From: Ignavibacteriales bacterium
GTDB lineage: Bacteria; Bacteroidota; Ignavibacteria; Ignavibacteriales; Melioribacteraceae
Assembly: GCA_021740915.1 (NCBI GenBank)
Contig: JAIOYW010000006.1
Coordinates: forward strand, 1-64,000
Length of the DNA stretch: 64,000 nucleotides
Direction of reading: 5' to 3'
This document shows positions 55,105 through 64,000 of the stretch, piece by piece. Position numbers and translations under genes: made by a program. The notes below the pieces were generated by a model. The model saw only the letters and a program-made list of their open reading frames with translations. It did no database searches and was not told where the DNA came from. Position 1 is the stretch's first letter; each line of letters starts with the position of its first letter.

Positions 55105-55560
55105 TTAGTTGTATTTTCCGTCCTTATTCCGTTTGCGCTCGTTATCCTCTTCCTCATCAATTTCATCGAGGTCATCCAAATCGTCTAATTCATCATATTC
55201 ACCATAATCATCTGAGTCGTATTCGACTTCAATCACAGACGAAATTCCGCCTCTCGTATTAAATTCAGCAGTGATTTTCAGATAAATCGGATCAAGTGTA
55301 TCTACAAGATCGTCAAGAATCATATTTGTAACTGCTTCAAAGTAAACACCTTCGGTGCGATATGACTGAAGGTACATTTTGTACGATTTCAGTTCAACAC
55401 ATAATTCATTAGGGACATATAGCAAGTTAATCGTCGCGAAATCCGGCTGACCAGTTTTCGGACATAAAGAAGTAAATTCCGGAGAAATGTGTGTGATATC
55501 ATAATCTCTATCCGGATATGGATTTTCAAATGTTTCTAAAATATTTTTCCTGTCTTTCAT
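55105..55560 (-). CDS. queF: NADPH-dependent preQ0 reductase QueF with acidic tail
   Basis: A 151-residue T-fold enzyme reducing preQ0 to preQ1 in queuosine synthesis. The nucleophile is Cys33 in [14 protein letters not shown] with Asp40 nearby; [13 protein letters not shown] and [13 protein letters not shown] follow. Residues 112-151 form a very acidic, then basic tail ([20 protein letters not shown] and on), absent from short QueF proteins. It starts two bases after queC and is cotranscribed with it. Confidence 0.95.
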   Translation of the reverse strand: MKDRKNILETFENPYPDRDYDITHISPEFTSLCPKTGQPDFATINLLYVPNELCVELKSYKMYLQSYRTEGVYFEAVTNMILDDLVDTLDPIYLKITAEFNTRGGISSVIEVEYDSDDYGEYDELDDLDDLDEIDEEEDNERKRNKDGKYN

Positions 55561-55562
55561 GT

Positions 55563-56252
55563 TTATCCTTTATAATAAATTGGTTTTTTATGGTATGCTA
55601 TCGGATCATCAAACCCGGCTTTCTGAAACCCCCTGAGACGCAATGCACAACTGTCACATTCCCCGCATGCTTTTTCATCACTGCTATAGCATGACCAGGT
55701 GTATTCGAGCGGGGCTTTTAATTCGATACCCCTTTTTACAATCTGATCTTTGGTGAAACTGATGACTGGTGTTGCAATCCGAATACCGCTGTCCGGTTTA
55801 GTTCCAGTATCAATAACTCTTTGAAATGCCTCATAAAATTCCGGACGGCAATCCGGGTAACCTGATGAGTCTTCATTTACCGCGCCAATATAGACCCATT
55901 TAGCTCCGATGACTTCTGCCCAGCTTGTGCAGACGGCAAGAATATTAGAATTTCTGAAAGGCACGTATGAAGTCGGAATATCAAGATTATCCAGATTCGC
56001 CGCTGAAACATCGATATTATGATCAGTCAGCGATGATCCGCCTATGACAGCCAGATGACGGAGGTCAATCACCAGCCTCTTTTCGGCATTGTAATGGTCA
56101 GCGAGTTTGTGAAAGCACTGTAATTCTTTTTCTTCCGTCCGTTGTCCATAATTTATGTGTGCGAAAGCCAGGCGGTGATCAAGTGAAGCAATAGCAGCAG
56201 TGACACAGCTATCCATCCCTCCGCTCACGGCAATAACGGCAATGTCTTTCAA
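55563..56252 (-). CDS. queC: 7-cyano-7-deazaguanine synthase QueC
   Basis: A 229-residue ATP-dependent enzyme making preQ0 from CDG. The PP-loop is SGGMDS at 10-15, and zinc is held by cysteines in [15 protein letters not shown]. The start is TTG 56252, chosen because the sequence begins [12 protein letters not shown] and no ATG lies upstream in frame. Length is usual. It heads queC-queF-tpl on the minus strand; queD and queE are not in the window. Confidence 0.95.
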   Translation of the reverse strand: MKDIAVIAVSGGMDSCVTAAIASLDHRLAFAHINYGQRTEEKELQCFHKLADHYNAEKRLVIDLRHLAVIGGSSLTDHNIDVSAANLDNLDIPTSYVPFRNSNILAVCTSWAEVIGAKWVYIGAVNEDSSGYPDCRPEFYEAFQRVIDTGTKPDSGIRIATPVISFTKDQIVKRGIELKAPLEYTWSCYSSDEKACGECDSCALRLRGFQKAGFDDPIAYHKKPIYYKG

Positions 56253-56624
56253 TATGATAAGTCGTTTATTTCTAATCCTTAAAGATAGTAAAAGGGGAGT
56301 TGATTAAAAAGGAAAAGTGAATTTGGATTAGCTGTATGAGGATTTGATTTCGAATTCTAATTGGAAGCAGAGAGAATGCATTTTCAGCGAAGATGATATG
56401 AGGGCAACTAGAATTTTCAAGGATATTTTTCTCCTGTGAAATCAATCTTTTTACATCACTCTGAGATTAGATTCAGGAGTAAAATAATCATAATCCGAAA
56501 AAATATTTACAAATAAGTAATAATTACCTAACATCTGTCTTAAAAAAATGTTAAATTCGATTCAAATAGTTTTTTGTCGTCTATTAATAATCACACTGAA
56601 TTTTAACAAACTGAAGGAAGGATT
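56253..56624. other. 372-base divergent intergenic region
   Basis: It lies between queC (minus) and the Sua5 gene (plus) and must hold promoters for both. It is AT-rich, has no frame of note, no hairpin with a T-run and no preQ1 riboswitch that I could recognise upstream of queC. Confidence 0.5.
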
Positions 56625-57236
56625 ATGGATTACTACGAGCTTCATCCTGTAAATCCTCAGGCGAGGTATATTAATAAAGCTATCGAAACTCTGAAGAACG
56701 GCGGTGTTATAATCTATCCGACCGATACACTCTACGGTATCGGGTGTGATATTTTTAACAGAGATGCCCTTGAAAGAGTTTATCTTATTAAAAATGAGCC
56801 AAATGACAAATTATTCAGTTTTATCATTCCTGATCTAAAGGAAATTTCAAACTATGCAAGAGTATCGGATTATGCATACAAAGCTATGAAAAAGCTGCTT
56901 CCGGGACCATATACTTTTATCCTCCCCGCGGCTAAAGAGGTGCCTAAAAAATTGTGGTCGAAACGAAGCACAGTTGGAATCAGAATTCCTGCACACCCGG
57001 TGGCAATAAATCTTGTAAGAGACCTTGGTCATCCGATAATCAGCACCAGTGTTACGAACAGAAAAGGCGAGCCGATTTATGATCCTGAAGAAATAAGGGT
57101 TGTTTTTAATCCAAGTGTTGATCTGATGTTATCTGTAGGACATCTCGAGGGTGTCGAATCAACGGTTGTCGATCTTAGTGGTGACGAAGCTGATGTTATC
57201 CGTGAAGGTGCCGGAGATACAAGCTTTTTCGAATGA
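56625..57236 (+). CDS. L-threonylcarbamoyladenylate synthase (Sua5/YciO/YrdC family)
   Basis: A 203-residue enzyme. GGVIIYPTDTLYGIGCD, then KRSTVGIRIPAHPVAI and ISTSVTNRKGEP are the family's ATP/threonine-binding blocks; VESTVVDLSGDEADVIREG closes it. It makes threonylcarbamoyl-AMP for the t6A37 modification of tRNA, or is a YciO-type paralogue. The length fits TsaC rather than the longer Sua5. GAAGGA precedes the ATG. It ends just before a convergent terminator shared with the subtilase gene. Confidence 0.92.
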   Translation: MDYYELHPVNPQARYINKAIETLKNGGVIIYPTDTLYGIGCDIFNRDALERVYLIKNEPNDKLFSFIIPDLKEISNYARVSDYAYKAMKKLLPGPYTFILPAAKEVPKKLWSKRSTVGIRIPAHPVAINLVRDLGHPIISTSVTNRKGEPIYDPEEIRVVFNPSVDLMLSVGHLEGVESTVVDLSGDEADVIREGAGDTSFFE

Positions 57237-57256
57237 TATTATTATTTCTTATAACA

Positions 57257-57284
57257 AAACCCGTCCGGTTTTCCGGACGGGTTT
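57257..57284. terminator. Bidirectional terminator between convergent genes
   Basis: AAACCCGTCCGG (57257-57268), loop TTTT, CCGGACGGGTTT (57273-57284): a perfect 12-bp stem. It sits between the Sua5-family gene (plus) and the subtilase gene (minus) and has T on both sides in each reading. Confidence 0.85.
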
Positions 57285-57305
57285 GCAGATTAAACTCCAC
57301 TCAAT

Positions 57306-60131
57306 TTATTTCAGAAGCATCATTTTACGGACTGCCGAAAATTTTCTTCCATCCTCTCCAACGGCATTAATCTGATAAAAATAGACTCCTGACGAAATAT
57401 CGGATCCATCGAACCGAATCACATGTTCACCGGCAGATTTCCTGCCTTCATTGATTGTTTTGATCTCCTTCCCAAGGATGTCAAAAACTTTAAGTTCAAC
57501 CACACCTCCATTTTCAAGACTATAACTTATTGATGTCATTGGGTTGAAGGGATTAGGGTAATTACTGCCCAAATAAAAAGTATGCCTGTTCATTTCATCG
57601 CTGCTCAGAGCAGTAACTAAGGAAGGATATTTAAGTTTTGCAGCAGTGACAGAATTTTGCAGGTCGGGGAGGTCATCACCCGCGGCAATTACAAACCCGA
57701 CGTCAAGAGTGGCGCCGGCTGGAATTGAATATGGTCCCCCGGAGACGACAAAAGAAATGTCGGCTGGTCCTTTTGCCAGTGAAACACCAAGTCCTGCCGA
57801 TAGAGAGCTGAATTTTTCCGCCTCTGAGAATCCATCATATAAATTAAAATCAGTGCCGTCATTATCTATTGCTCTGAAATTGTATTTATCTGATGATATT
57901 AACCCTGCTCCAATAAAAGCGCCTACAGGATTAAGATCGGAATTATAAGCATAACCGAAATTATTTATCTGATCATATCCAACAACATTATCGTCATAAT
58001 CAACTTCGTCAATGTCCCAGTCAAAAAATAATCCTGCGTAAAAATTGGATAAGGCAAATGAATTTCTGTTCTCAAGTAAATATTTAAGCACAATATATTT
58101 ATTATCGGGAGCAGTTGTAAATGAAAATGTCTGCAAAACTGTTCTGATCCCAAGAGAAAAACTACCGGCACCAGCATCATCAAAAACACCATAACCCTGC
58201 TGATCGGCAATAGATCCAGGTTCACTGATCTGAAATTGATACATCGTCAGGAAGTCTGTGTTTTGAGTGTTGGAATCGTTCCCGCGTGCTGCATCCATAA
58301 CAAGACCGCTTCCGGTTCCATACATAAAAGCACCCTCAAACAAGAAACTGCCGCTGTTCAGGTATTTGAAACCATCTCCCCTCAGATTATCGGGGTAATC
58401 GTTATAACCGAGGGACCCTTTGCTGGTAATCGTAAGTGCAACATCATTTGCGCCCTGAGTGCCGTAAGTAGGATTAACGGCGATAGTTAACCATTGAAAA
58501 TCGGCGTAATTCGAACCCGAGTAGTTAAGAACAAAACTGATCTCACTGTTTTGCGGTATTGTTGATGATATCCGGAAGCGGAATTGTGAAGAATTGTTAT
58601 TGAAACTAGACAGGCTGCCAACTTGTCCTGAAGTAAAAGAAGAGTTCAGCAAGGTTATGCCTGATGAAGCTGCTTCAAGGTTAACTGTGACACTTGAAAA
58701 AGCATTAAGGTAATTGAAAAACTCTGCACTTATAGAAACTTCTTCACCCGGTTCAAAAATTCCATCACCGTCTCCCAAATCTGTTAACGAAAAGGATATA
58801 GCTCTCACAGAATAAGATGCCACATTTGATAATGCCTGAAATGCGTTTATCCTGCCCTGCCCTAATTGTCGGGCAAACAAAGGATTTAACATATCCACAT
58901 CATCAGCATTAATGCGGATTTGTTCTCCCACCTGTTCTCCGGTGTAGTTGGGGAATTTTGCTTTAACCAGCGCAGCCAATCCTGAAGTGAGAGGAGAAGC
59001 CATTGAAGTGCCGCTCACAGAAATGTAAGTATCGTTTTGCCAGGTATTATAGATCGCCTGAGCAGGAGCAATAACATCTATTTTATGACCGTAATTACTT
59101 GAAGACCATCTTTGATCTGTTGATGTTGAGCCACCGACTGATAAAACCTTATCAAAGGAAGCCGGATAAAAGAAAGAATTGCTATTATTATTACCTGCAG
59201 CCGCCACAACCAAAGCGCCCTTAGAAGCAGCGTAATTTATGACTTCCTGTCCCGCAAGTGAAAATCCAAAACTTCCCCAGCTGCAATTTATGATGTCTGC
59301 ACCATTGTCGGCTGCGAAAATAATTCCCTGATACCCGTATGAGATAAGCGGGCTGCCTGTATTGGATCTCACATCATCCCTTGAAGTTTTTACTGGCATA
59401 ATACTTGAATTATATCCGATTGAAGCAACTCCGATGCCGTTATTAGTTACCGCCGCAGCGCATCCAGCTACATGCGTTCCATGGTCAGGCCTATCCTCCA
59501 TCGGATTATTATCCGGAGTCCCGTCCAATCCGCCAAAATCCCATCCCCTGAGGTCATCGATGTATCCATTTCCGTCATCATCAACCCCTGGCAATCCGTT
59601 TTTTTCAGAAGAATTCTCATAAATATTCTGTGCCAGATCAGGATGGTCCCAGTCCACACCAGTATCAATAATTGCAATTATCACATCAGGTTCACCTTTG
59701 CTGATATCCCAGGCTTCCCGGGCTCTAATGTTAGTAAGATAGTACTGATTGGATAATTGCGGATCGTTTGGTTCGAATACAGGTTCGTAAAGATACCACG
59801 GTTCTGCCCAAAGAATTCCTTTTTTCTTGCTGAATTTACCGGAAACATAATCAGGATCAACCGGTGATTTATATTCAAGAATATATATGTCGTTTTTCCA
59901 ATCGGTAACCTCCCGATCATAGAAAGGTTTTACACTGACCGGTGCAAGGTTTTCATATTCTCCCATCAGGTAAGCGACCGGAGAATCATACTCTTTGATG
60001 ATGCCGGAATCAATCTTAATTACAACATAGCCTGATAAATAAAGTCTGCCGGATTTTCCAGCAACTGAAGAATGTATATCAGACGAAATGATAAAAACAA
60101 TCAGCAGAAATAATATTCTTAAAAATTTCAT
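57306..60131 (-). CDS. T9SS-secreted S8 subtilisin-like serine peptidase
   Basis: A 941-residue protein from ATG 60131, with AGGA six bases upstream; a longer frame to 60257 lacks a signal-type start. Signal MKFLRILFLLIVFIISSDIHS. The catalytic triad is Asp156 (AIIDTGVDWDHPD), His217 (DHGTHVAG) and Ser376 (GTSMASP), with Asn314 in AAGNNN for the oxyanion hole. A prodomain-type region precedes it, beta-sandwich modules follow, and the last 85 residues are a T9SS sorting domain (NYPNPFNPMTSISYSL, AGEHVIRFDGS, MMLLK). It should act as a cell-surface or secreted protease. Confidence 0.95.
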   Translation of the reverse strand: MKFLRILFLLIVFIISSDIHSSVAGKSGRLYLSGYVVIKIDSGIIKEYDSPVAYLMGEYENLAPVSVKPFYDREVTDWKNDIYILEYKSPVDPDYVSGKFSKKKGILWAEPWYLYEPVFEPNDPQLSNQYYLTNIRAREAWDISKGEPDVIIAIIDTGVDWDHPDLAQNIYENSSEKNGLPGVDDDGNGYIDDLRGWDFGGLDGTPDNNPMEDRPDHGTHVAGCAAAVTNNGIGVASIGYNSSIMPVKTSRDDVRSNTGSPLISYGYQGIIFAADNGADIINCSWGSFGFSLAGQEVINYAASKGALVVAAAGNNNSNSFFYPASFDKVLSVGGSTSTDQRWSSSNYGHKIDVIAPAQAIYNTWQNDTYISVSGTSMASPLTSGLAALVKAKFPNYTGEQVGEQIRINADDVDMLNPLFARQLGQGRINAFQALSNVASYSVRAISFSLTDLGDGDGIFEPGEEVSISAEFFNYLNAFSSVTVNLEAASSGITLLNSSFTSGQVGSLSSFNNNSSQFRFRISSTIPQNSEISFVLNYSGSNYADFQWLTIAVNPTYGTQGANDVALTITSKGSLGYNDYPDNLRGDGFKYLNSGSFLFEGAFMYGTGSGLVMDAARGNDSNTQNTDFLTMYQFQISEPGSIADQQGYGVFDDAGAGSFSLGIRTVLQTFSFTTAPDNKYIVLKYLLENRNSFALSNFYAGLFFDWDIDEVDYDDNVVGYDQINNFGYAYNSDLNPVGAFIGAGLISSDKYNFRAIDNDGTDFNLYDGFSEAEKFSSLSAGLGVSLAKGPADISFVVSGGPYSIPAGATLDVGFVIAAGDDLPDLQNSVTAAKLKYPSLVTALSSDEMNRHTFYLGSNYPNPFNPMTSISYSLENGGVVELKVFDILGKEIKTINEGRKSAGEHVIRFDGSDISSGVYFYQINAVGEDGRKFSAVRKMMLLK

Positions 60132-60390
60132 TTTGTTCCTGTGCAATTGATAGAGGGAGTTTGTTTCAAAACGATTCTTAACATATCTAAAATAATAATA
60201 ATCATTAAAATATAATAGTTTATTAATCAGTCCCTTAAAAAAGACCACTTGTCTCATTCCCGACGATTATTTACAAATGAGTACCGAAATGATGCAAATT
60301 CGGGATAAATTTCACGGGCATTTCAAGGATATCTTCTTGCCTTCAGTATTAGACCGTATTATATTCCTTCACACAAAAAAAAGTAAATGT

Positions 60391-61455
60391 ATGCCATCTT
60401 TTTTGAGACATAGAAGTGATACAATTAGAATAATCAGCTTCTTTCTTTTTATTGTGCTGCTGATATCTTTTCAAAGCTGCCGCGAATTGCCTAACGATGT
60501 TGAATCAAATGCTGATTTAATAATAATTAATTCTACAGAGGAAATTGTTGAAACAGGGTCAAGTGTCGGGCTGGATCTCTCAATACCGGCTGCTACCAAA
60601 GCATTTTCGGTAACGTGGTTAACTGATAAAGGCAGAATAAAAGGAACTGGGAACAACGTAATCTTTGAGGCTTCCGGAAATTCAGGGATAGCAACGATAA
60701 GGGCAAAAATTTATAAAAATGGGGTTTTTTTTGCTGAAAAGACGATTAAATTGCCAGTCTATAAACAGCGGGTCATTCTTAAGGCAGACGACCTATTTCG
60801 TGATCCGATAAACGTTATTCCAGTCAAGTGGCAGAAGTTTTTTGAGATTATCAGGAAGAAAAAAATAAAAGCCAGCCTTGGGATAATAGGACAATCATTA
60901 GAAAACGGAAATCAGGCTTACTTTAAAGCAGTCAAATCACTTGTTAATGAAGGCAGGTTTGAAATTTGGAATCATGGTTACGAACATTTTTTTGGAAGAA
61001 CCAACGCCCGAGGCGAGATATACGATGAATTCAGGAATACGAGCTTAGATTACCAGATAGAGCACATAAGAAAAACACAAGACCTTTCCAGACAAAAATT
61101 AGGAATTATCCTGAGAGCATTCGGATCACCCGGAAACGGTTATGATGAAAACACTTCCCGCGCTCTGGAAGAATTTCCTGAGATAAGGATATGGTTTTTT
61201 GCAAAATCGAGGATAGAAACAAAAATATTGATTCCCCGTGTTATGGATGTTGAATTCCCTGCCCCAACTCCTGATTTTAATAAATTCCTGCAAAACTATT
61301 CATCTAAGGAAAAACTGATAACACTTCAGATACACCCTTATTCCTGGCAGGCAGGCGATTTTATAGAATTTGAAAAAATTATTGATTACCTTATATCTGA
61401 AAATGTTGTGTTTATTTTGCCATTCGAATATTTAAAAAGCATCAGATCCAAATAG
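60391..61455 (+). CDS. Polysaccharide-deacetylase-like lipoprotein
   Basis: A 354-residue exported protein. ATG 60391 gives a lipoprotein signal: MPSFLRHRSDTIRIISFFL, then LLISFQSC with Cys31 as acceptor; an upstream in-frame ATG at 60277 adds 38 residues and hides the signal. An Ig-like region (about 45-135) precedes a NodB-type deacetylase-like domain with LKADDLFRDP (Asp-Asp), WNHGYEH (His-x3-His metal pair) and an LRAFGSPGNGYDE block. The residues for metal are there, so hydrolysis of acetyl groups on a glycan is likely but unproven. Divergent from the subtilase gene. Confidence 0.75.
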   Translation: MPSFLRHRSDTIRIISFFLFIVLLISFQSCRELPNDVESNADLIIINSTEEIVETGSSVGLDLSIPAATKAFSVTWLTDKGRIKGTGNNVIFEASGNSGIATIRAKIYKNGVFFAEKTIKLPVYKQRVILKADDLFRDPINVIPVKWQKFFEIIRKKKIKASLGIIGQSLENGNQAYFKAVKSLVNEGRFEIWNHGYEHFFGRTNARGEIYDEFRNTSLDYQIEHIRKTQDLSRQKLGIILRAFGSPGNGYDENTSRALEEFPEIRIWFFAKSRIETKILIPRVMDVEFPAPTPDFNKFLQNYSSKEKLITLQIHPYSWQAGDFIEFEKIIDYLISENVVFILPFEYLKSIRSK

Positions 61456-61722
61456 TTATTCGAAGTTTGAAGCCAGATTATGTTTTTGTCGGTTGGGATG
61501 GTAAAGGGTTTATTTTGTTGAAATATCTGCCGTATCACCTGATAATTGTAAATTATCATTTCTTTTTATTTGGGAATACTATTCCGCACCGTTCAAGTTT
61601 TATCATAAAATTTACTGAATGGAAAGAATCACACATCAGGTCATAATCACCTAAAATAAAGGAATTCTTATGTTTTTTTTTATGCCGGGAAAGTAATTAA
61701 ATAATTTAACCCGGAAATATTC
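61456..61722. other. Intergenic sequence ahead of the rplM promoter
   Basis: Together with the promoter and leader this makes a 334-base gap. Nothing coding or RNA-like was found. It is AT-rich with T-runs, and contains no hairpin strong enough to call as the terminator of the deacetylase-like gene. Confidence 0.4.
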
Positions 61723-61753
61723 TTGACATTTTGCAAGAATAAGAATAAATTTG
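61723..61753 (+). promoter_or_regulatory. rplM: Bacteroidota-type promoter of the rplM operon
   Basis: TTGACA (61723-61728), 17 bases, then TAAATTTG (61746-61753), an exact match to the TAnnTTTG -7 element used by Bacteroidota sigma. Transcription would start near 61760, about 30 bases before the GTG, whose CGGAGG ribosome site follows. Confidence 0.75.
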
Positions 61754-61789
61754 TAGTCTTTGTTAAAAGCGTTTTGCCGGAGGATATAA

Positions 61790-62230
61790 GTGAAACAGGA
61801 AAGAATAACAAAATTTATTAAGACTGAAGATGCCGACAGGAAGTGGTATGTTATTGATGCGACCGATCAGGTTTTAGGAAGATTGGCAGCTAATGTGGCG
61901 AGGGTGATCAGGGGAAAACATAAAGCAATTTTCACTCCAAATATGGATACGGGCGATTTTGTGATAGTTATAAATGCCGATAAAGTCCGTCTGACCGGAA
62001 AACGCCCGGAATTAAAAACATATTTTTCTTATTCAGGTTATCCTGGCGGTGCAAAGTTTAAATCATACAAAGAAGTTGCAGCTACTCACCCTGAAAATAT
62101 TATTCAGTCGGCTGTTAAAGGTATGCTTCCTAAAACCCGTTTGGGCAGGAAATTAGTTAAGAAGTTAAAAGTTTATGCAGGTGCGGAGCATCCACATACA
62201 GCTCAGAAACCTGAAGTTTTAAGTTTTTAA
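61790..62230 (+). CDS. rplM: 50S ribosomal protein L13
   Basis: A 146-residue protein with a GTG start behind CGGAGG. Family blocks are WYVIDATDQVLGRLAANVAR, IRGKHKAIFTPNMDTGDFVI and MLPKTRLGRKLVKKLKVYAG, then the YAGAEHPHTAQKP end. L13 is an early 50S assembly protein. It lies 12 bases before rpsI and has a recognisable promoter upstream. Confidence 0.98.
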   Translation: MKQERITKFIKTEDADRKWYVIDATDQVLGRLAANVARVIRGKHKAIFTPNMDTGDFVIVINADKVRLTGKRPELKTYFSYSGYPGGAKFKSYKEVAATHPENIIQSAVKGMLPKTRLGRKLVKKLKVYAGAEHPHTAQKPEVLSF

Positions 62231-62242
62231 ATTGGAGTATTA

Positions 62243-62629
62243 ATGGCTGATAAAATATTTGTCGGAAGAAGAAAAAACGCTATAGCCAGAGTTTTATTAA
62301 GGAACGGTTCAGGAAAAATTGTTATTAACAACAAACCTCTTGAAACATATTTTCCTATTCTTTTCCATCAGGAAGACATCCTTTTACCTTTTCAGTTGAC
62401 AGAGACTGTTGGTAAATATGATGTGCATGTGACTGCAGACGGCGGCGGAATATCAGGACAATCAGAAGCAATACGGCTTGGAATCTCCAGGGCGCTTGTT
62501 GATATTAATCCTGAATATCGTCCTATGTTAAAGAAAGACGGTTTATTGAGCCGCGACCCCAGAATGGTGGAAAGAAAGAAATACGGAAGACCGAAAGCTC
62601 GTAAGAGATTCCAGTTCTCCAAGAGATAA
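62243..62629 (+). CDS. rpsI: 30S ribosomal protein S9
   Basis: A 128-residue protein, here starting VGRRKNAIARVLLRNGSGK, with a G-rich GGGISGQSEAIRLGISRAL block, and the C-terminal basic tail RKKYGRPKARKRFQFSKR that reaches the P-site tRNA. ATG 62243 is preceded by GGAG. It is followed by a 106-base leader and then rpsB. Confidence 0.98.
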   Translation: MADKIFVGRRKNAIARVLLRNGSGKIVINNKPLETYFPILFHQEDILLPFQLTETVGKYDVHVTADGGGISGQSEAIRLGISRALVDINPEYRPMLKKDGLLSRDPRMVERKKYGRPKARKRFQFSKR

Positions 62630-62661
62630 TTTTTTAATTAACCAATATTCATACTTTCCGA

Positions 62662-62701
62662 TTTGCTGCCTGTGTCCCGGAATAATGGGATCGTAAGCAA
62701 A
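62662..62701 (+). promoter_or_regulatory. rpsB: Possible structured leader of rpsB
   Basis: In the 106-base gap TTTGCT (62662-62667) faces AGCAAA (62696-62701), enclosing TCCC/GGGA (62675-62678, 62687-62690). A nested two-helix structure of this kind is what autoregulatory S2 leaders have, but the pairing is short and I cannot confirm it matches the known rpsB leader. Confidence 0.35.
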
Positions 62702-62735
62702 GCTGAAGAAAGTAGAAGTTAAACAGGAGCAAACA

Positions 62736-63632
62736 ATGTCAAAAGTAGAGTTGACGACTCTTATTGAAGCCGGTGCGCATTTCGGGCACCTCACACGCAG
62801 ATGGAACCCAAAGATGAGACCATATATTTTTATGGAAAAAAATGGGATCCATATCATTGACCTCAAAAAAACTCAAAAAGCAATTGAAGATGCTGCCAAA
62901 GTAATGCGTGAACTCGCAGGCGAAGGCAGAAGGGTGCTTTTTGTCGGGACAAAGAAACAAGCTAAAGGAATAATTGCTCAGGAAGCATCCCGCTGTGAAA
63001 GCAACTGGGTTTCAGAGAGATGGCTTGGTGGGATGTTAACAAATTTTGCGACTATACGCAGAAGCGTTAAAAGATTGCAGAATATTGACAAAATGGAAAG
63101 AGACGGCACCTTTGATAAAATCACAAAGAAAGAAATTCTCTTTTTCAACCGTGAACGTGACAAACTCCGTAAAATTCTGGAAGGTGTTGAAACAATGACA
63201 AAGATCCCCGGTGCGATCTTTGTCGTCGATATCAAAAAAGAATCAATTTCAGTGCAGGAAGCACGCAGACTAAGTATCCCGATTTTTGCAATGGTGGATA
63301 CGAACTGCGATCCTGACCAGGTTGATTATGTTATCCCTGCAAACGATGATGCTGTCAGAACTATTGAAATTGTTTCCAAAGCACTGGCTGATGCCGTTAT
63401 TGAGGGCAATGCCAAAGCCAAAGAAATGAGAGCCGAGGAATCAGCTGAAGCTGAAAGGGCAAGAAAACAGCGAGATGAAAATGATAGCGAATCCAGAGCA
63501 AAAGTAAGAAGAGTAAAATTCGAAGGCAAATCCTTCAAAAAAGATGATAAACCAGAAGCAAAAGAAGCCCAGAAACAAGCACCGGCTGAAAAGCCCGCTG
63601 ATGCTCCGGCTGCTGAAGCTAAAGGTGAGTAA
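62736..63632 (+). CDS. rpsB: 30S ribosomal protein S2 with charged C-terminal extension
   Basis: A 298-residue protein. Core blocks are [38 protein letters not shown] and [11 protein letters not shown]. About 60 residues after the core are Lys/Glu/Ala-rich ([12 protein letters not shown] and on), longer than in E. coli. ATG 62736 is preceded by AGGAG. rpsB-tsf is the usual pair; tsf follows after 25 bases. Confidence 0.98.
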   Translation: MSKVELTTLIEAGAHFGHLTRRWNPKMRPYIFMEKNGIHIIDLKKTQKAIEDAAKVMRELAGEGRRVLFVGTKKQAKGIIAQEASRCESNWVSERWLGGMLTNFATIRRSVKRLQNIDKMERDGTFDKITKKEILFFNRERDKLRKILEGVETMTKIPGAIFVVDIKKESISVQEARRLSIPIFAMVDTNCDPDQVDYVIPANDDAVRTIEIVSKALADAVIEGNAKAKEMRAEESAEAERARKQRDENDSESRAKVRRVKFEGKSFKKDDKPEAKEAQKQAPAEKPADAPAAEAKGE

Positions 63633-63657
63633 AATATAAATAAATTAAGGAAATACG

Positions 63658-64000
63658 ATGATATCAGCTGCTTTGGTTAAAGAGTTAAGAGATAAAACCG
63701 GCGCCGGCATGATGGACTGTAAGAGCGCCCTGACCCAGGCAAACGGTGATTTCGAAAAAGCTATCGAAATTCTCAGGAAGAAAGGCGCTTCTGTAGCTGC
63801 TAAAAGAGCCGAAAGGACAGCCAGTGAAGGAATTGTGCTTACAAAAGTAATTGATGATGGCAAAAAAGGCTATATAGTTGAAGTTAACTGTGAAACAGAT
63901 TTTGTTGCCAAGAGTGATGATTTTCTGAATTTTGCCAATGTAGTAATGGATGTTGTTCTTGAAAAAGAACCTGCAGACGTTGAAGCATTGTTAAATCTGA
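63658..64000 (+). CDS. tsf: Elongation factor Ts, 3' partial
   Basis: The frame starts at ATG 63658, with AAGGAAA before it, and is open at the window end after about 114 residues. The N-terminal UBA-like part has [19 protein letters not shown], and the core [13 protein letters not shown] follows. EF-Ts catalyses nucleotide exchange on EF-Tu. The remaining about 60% of the protein is outside the window. Confidence 0.97.
   Translation, partial: MISAALVKELRDKTGAGMMDCKSALTQANGDFEKAIEILRKKGASVAAKRAERTASEGIVLTKVIDDGKKGYIVEVNCETDFVAKSDDFLNFANVVMDVVLEKEPADVEALLNL

Noticed and set aside
1-64000. CRISPR array, insertion sequence, prophage or tRNA gene
   Set aside because: No spaced direct repeats, transposase, integrase, phage structural or tRNA-like cloverleaf sequence was seen on either strand by eye.

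Overview
The window looks like chromosomal DNA from a member of the Ignavibacteria or a close relative in the Bacteroidota/Chlorobi group. The evidence is internal. Proteins carry type IX secretion (T9SS) type A sorting tails with NYPNPFNP motifs. There are a PorV/PorQ-family protein, a TonB-dependent receptor with a carboxypeptidase-like regulatory domain, two GWxTD-domain proteins, a genomically split F-type ATP synthase, and a TTGACA-N17-TAnnTTTG promoter of the Bacteroidota type ahead of rplM. Base composition is moderately AT-rich throughout. I saw no rRNA, tRNA, CRISPR array, insertion sequence, integrase or phage gene, so this reads as core chromosome.

Layout. 1-9.7 kb is an envelope cluster: a T9SS cargo protein with Asp-box repeats (5' end outside the window), a DUF4397-like lipoprotein, a TonB-dependent receptor, a 1040-residue exported protein with a degenerate sorting tail, and a PorV/PorQ-like barrel. 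9.7-14.4 kb holds two GWxTD paralogues flanking a glycosyltransferase-39/TPR membrane protein. 14.6-16.5 kb is lipid A acyltransferase plus heptosyltransferase. 16.8-23.4 kb is M23 peptidase, bactofilin, atpZ, an atpI-like gene and atpBEFHA, then a strong terminator, then atpG; atpD and atpC are absent. 23.4-27.1 kb is ffh-rpsP-khpA-rimM-trmD-rplS. 27.2-30.7 kb has an MqnA-like protein and a sodium:neurotransmitter-symporter (NSS) family transporter with a MetS-type small subunit downstream and a second one-helix microprotein upstream.

30.8-43.3 kb is mixed: a B12-binding radical SAM protein, a T9SS-tagged esterase, a cytidylate-kinase-like protein, an RlmI-like methyltransferase, serA, an add-unknown-hutU operon, and an orphan circularly permuted ATP-grasp protein. 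43.7-50.1 kb has a TPR lipoprotein, a DUF3467 protein, lysA, a zinc-ribbon membrane protein, an S9 peptidase, a YkvA-like protein and a NUDIX hydrolase. 50.2-56.3 kb, on the minus strand, is queC-queF-tyrosine phenol-lyase followed by glnD-murI. 56.6-61.5 kb has Sua5/YrdC, a T9SS subtilase and a deacetylase-like lipoprotein. 61.7-64.0 kb starts the rplM-rpsI-rpsB-tsf cluster, with tsf cut by the window end.

Most genes are housekeeping. The most unusual items are the microproteins around the NSS transporter, the radical SAM gene whose conserved N-terminus has no standard start codon, the GWxTD/GT39/GWxTD module, the terminator inside the ATP synthase genes, the lyase that carries tyrosine phenol-lyase rather than tryptophanase specificity residues, and the orphan ATP-grasp gene. 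I did not find one clear-cut novel multi-gene system.
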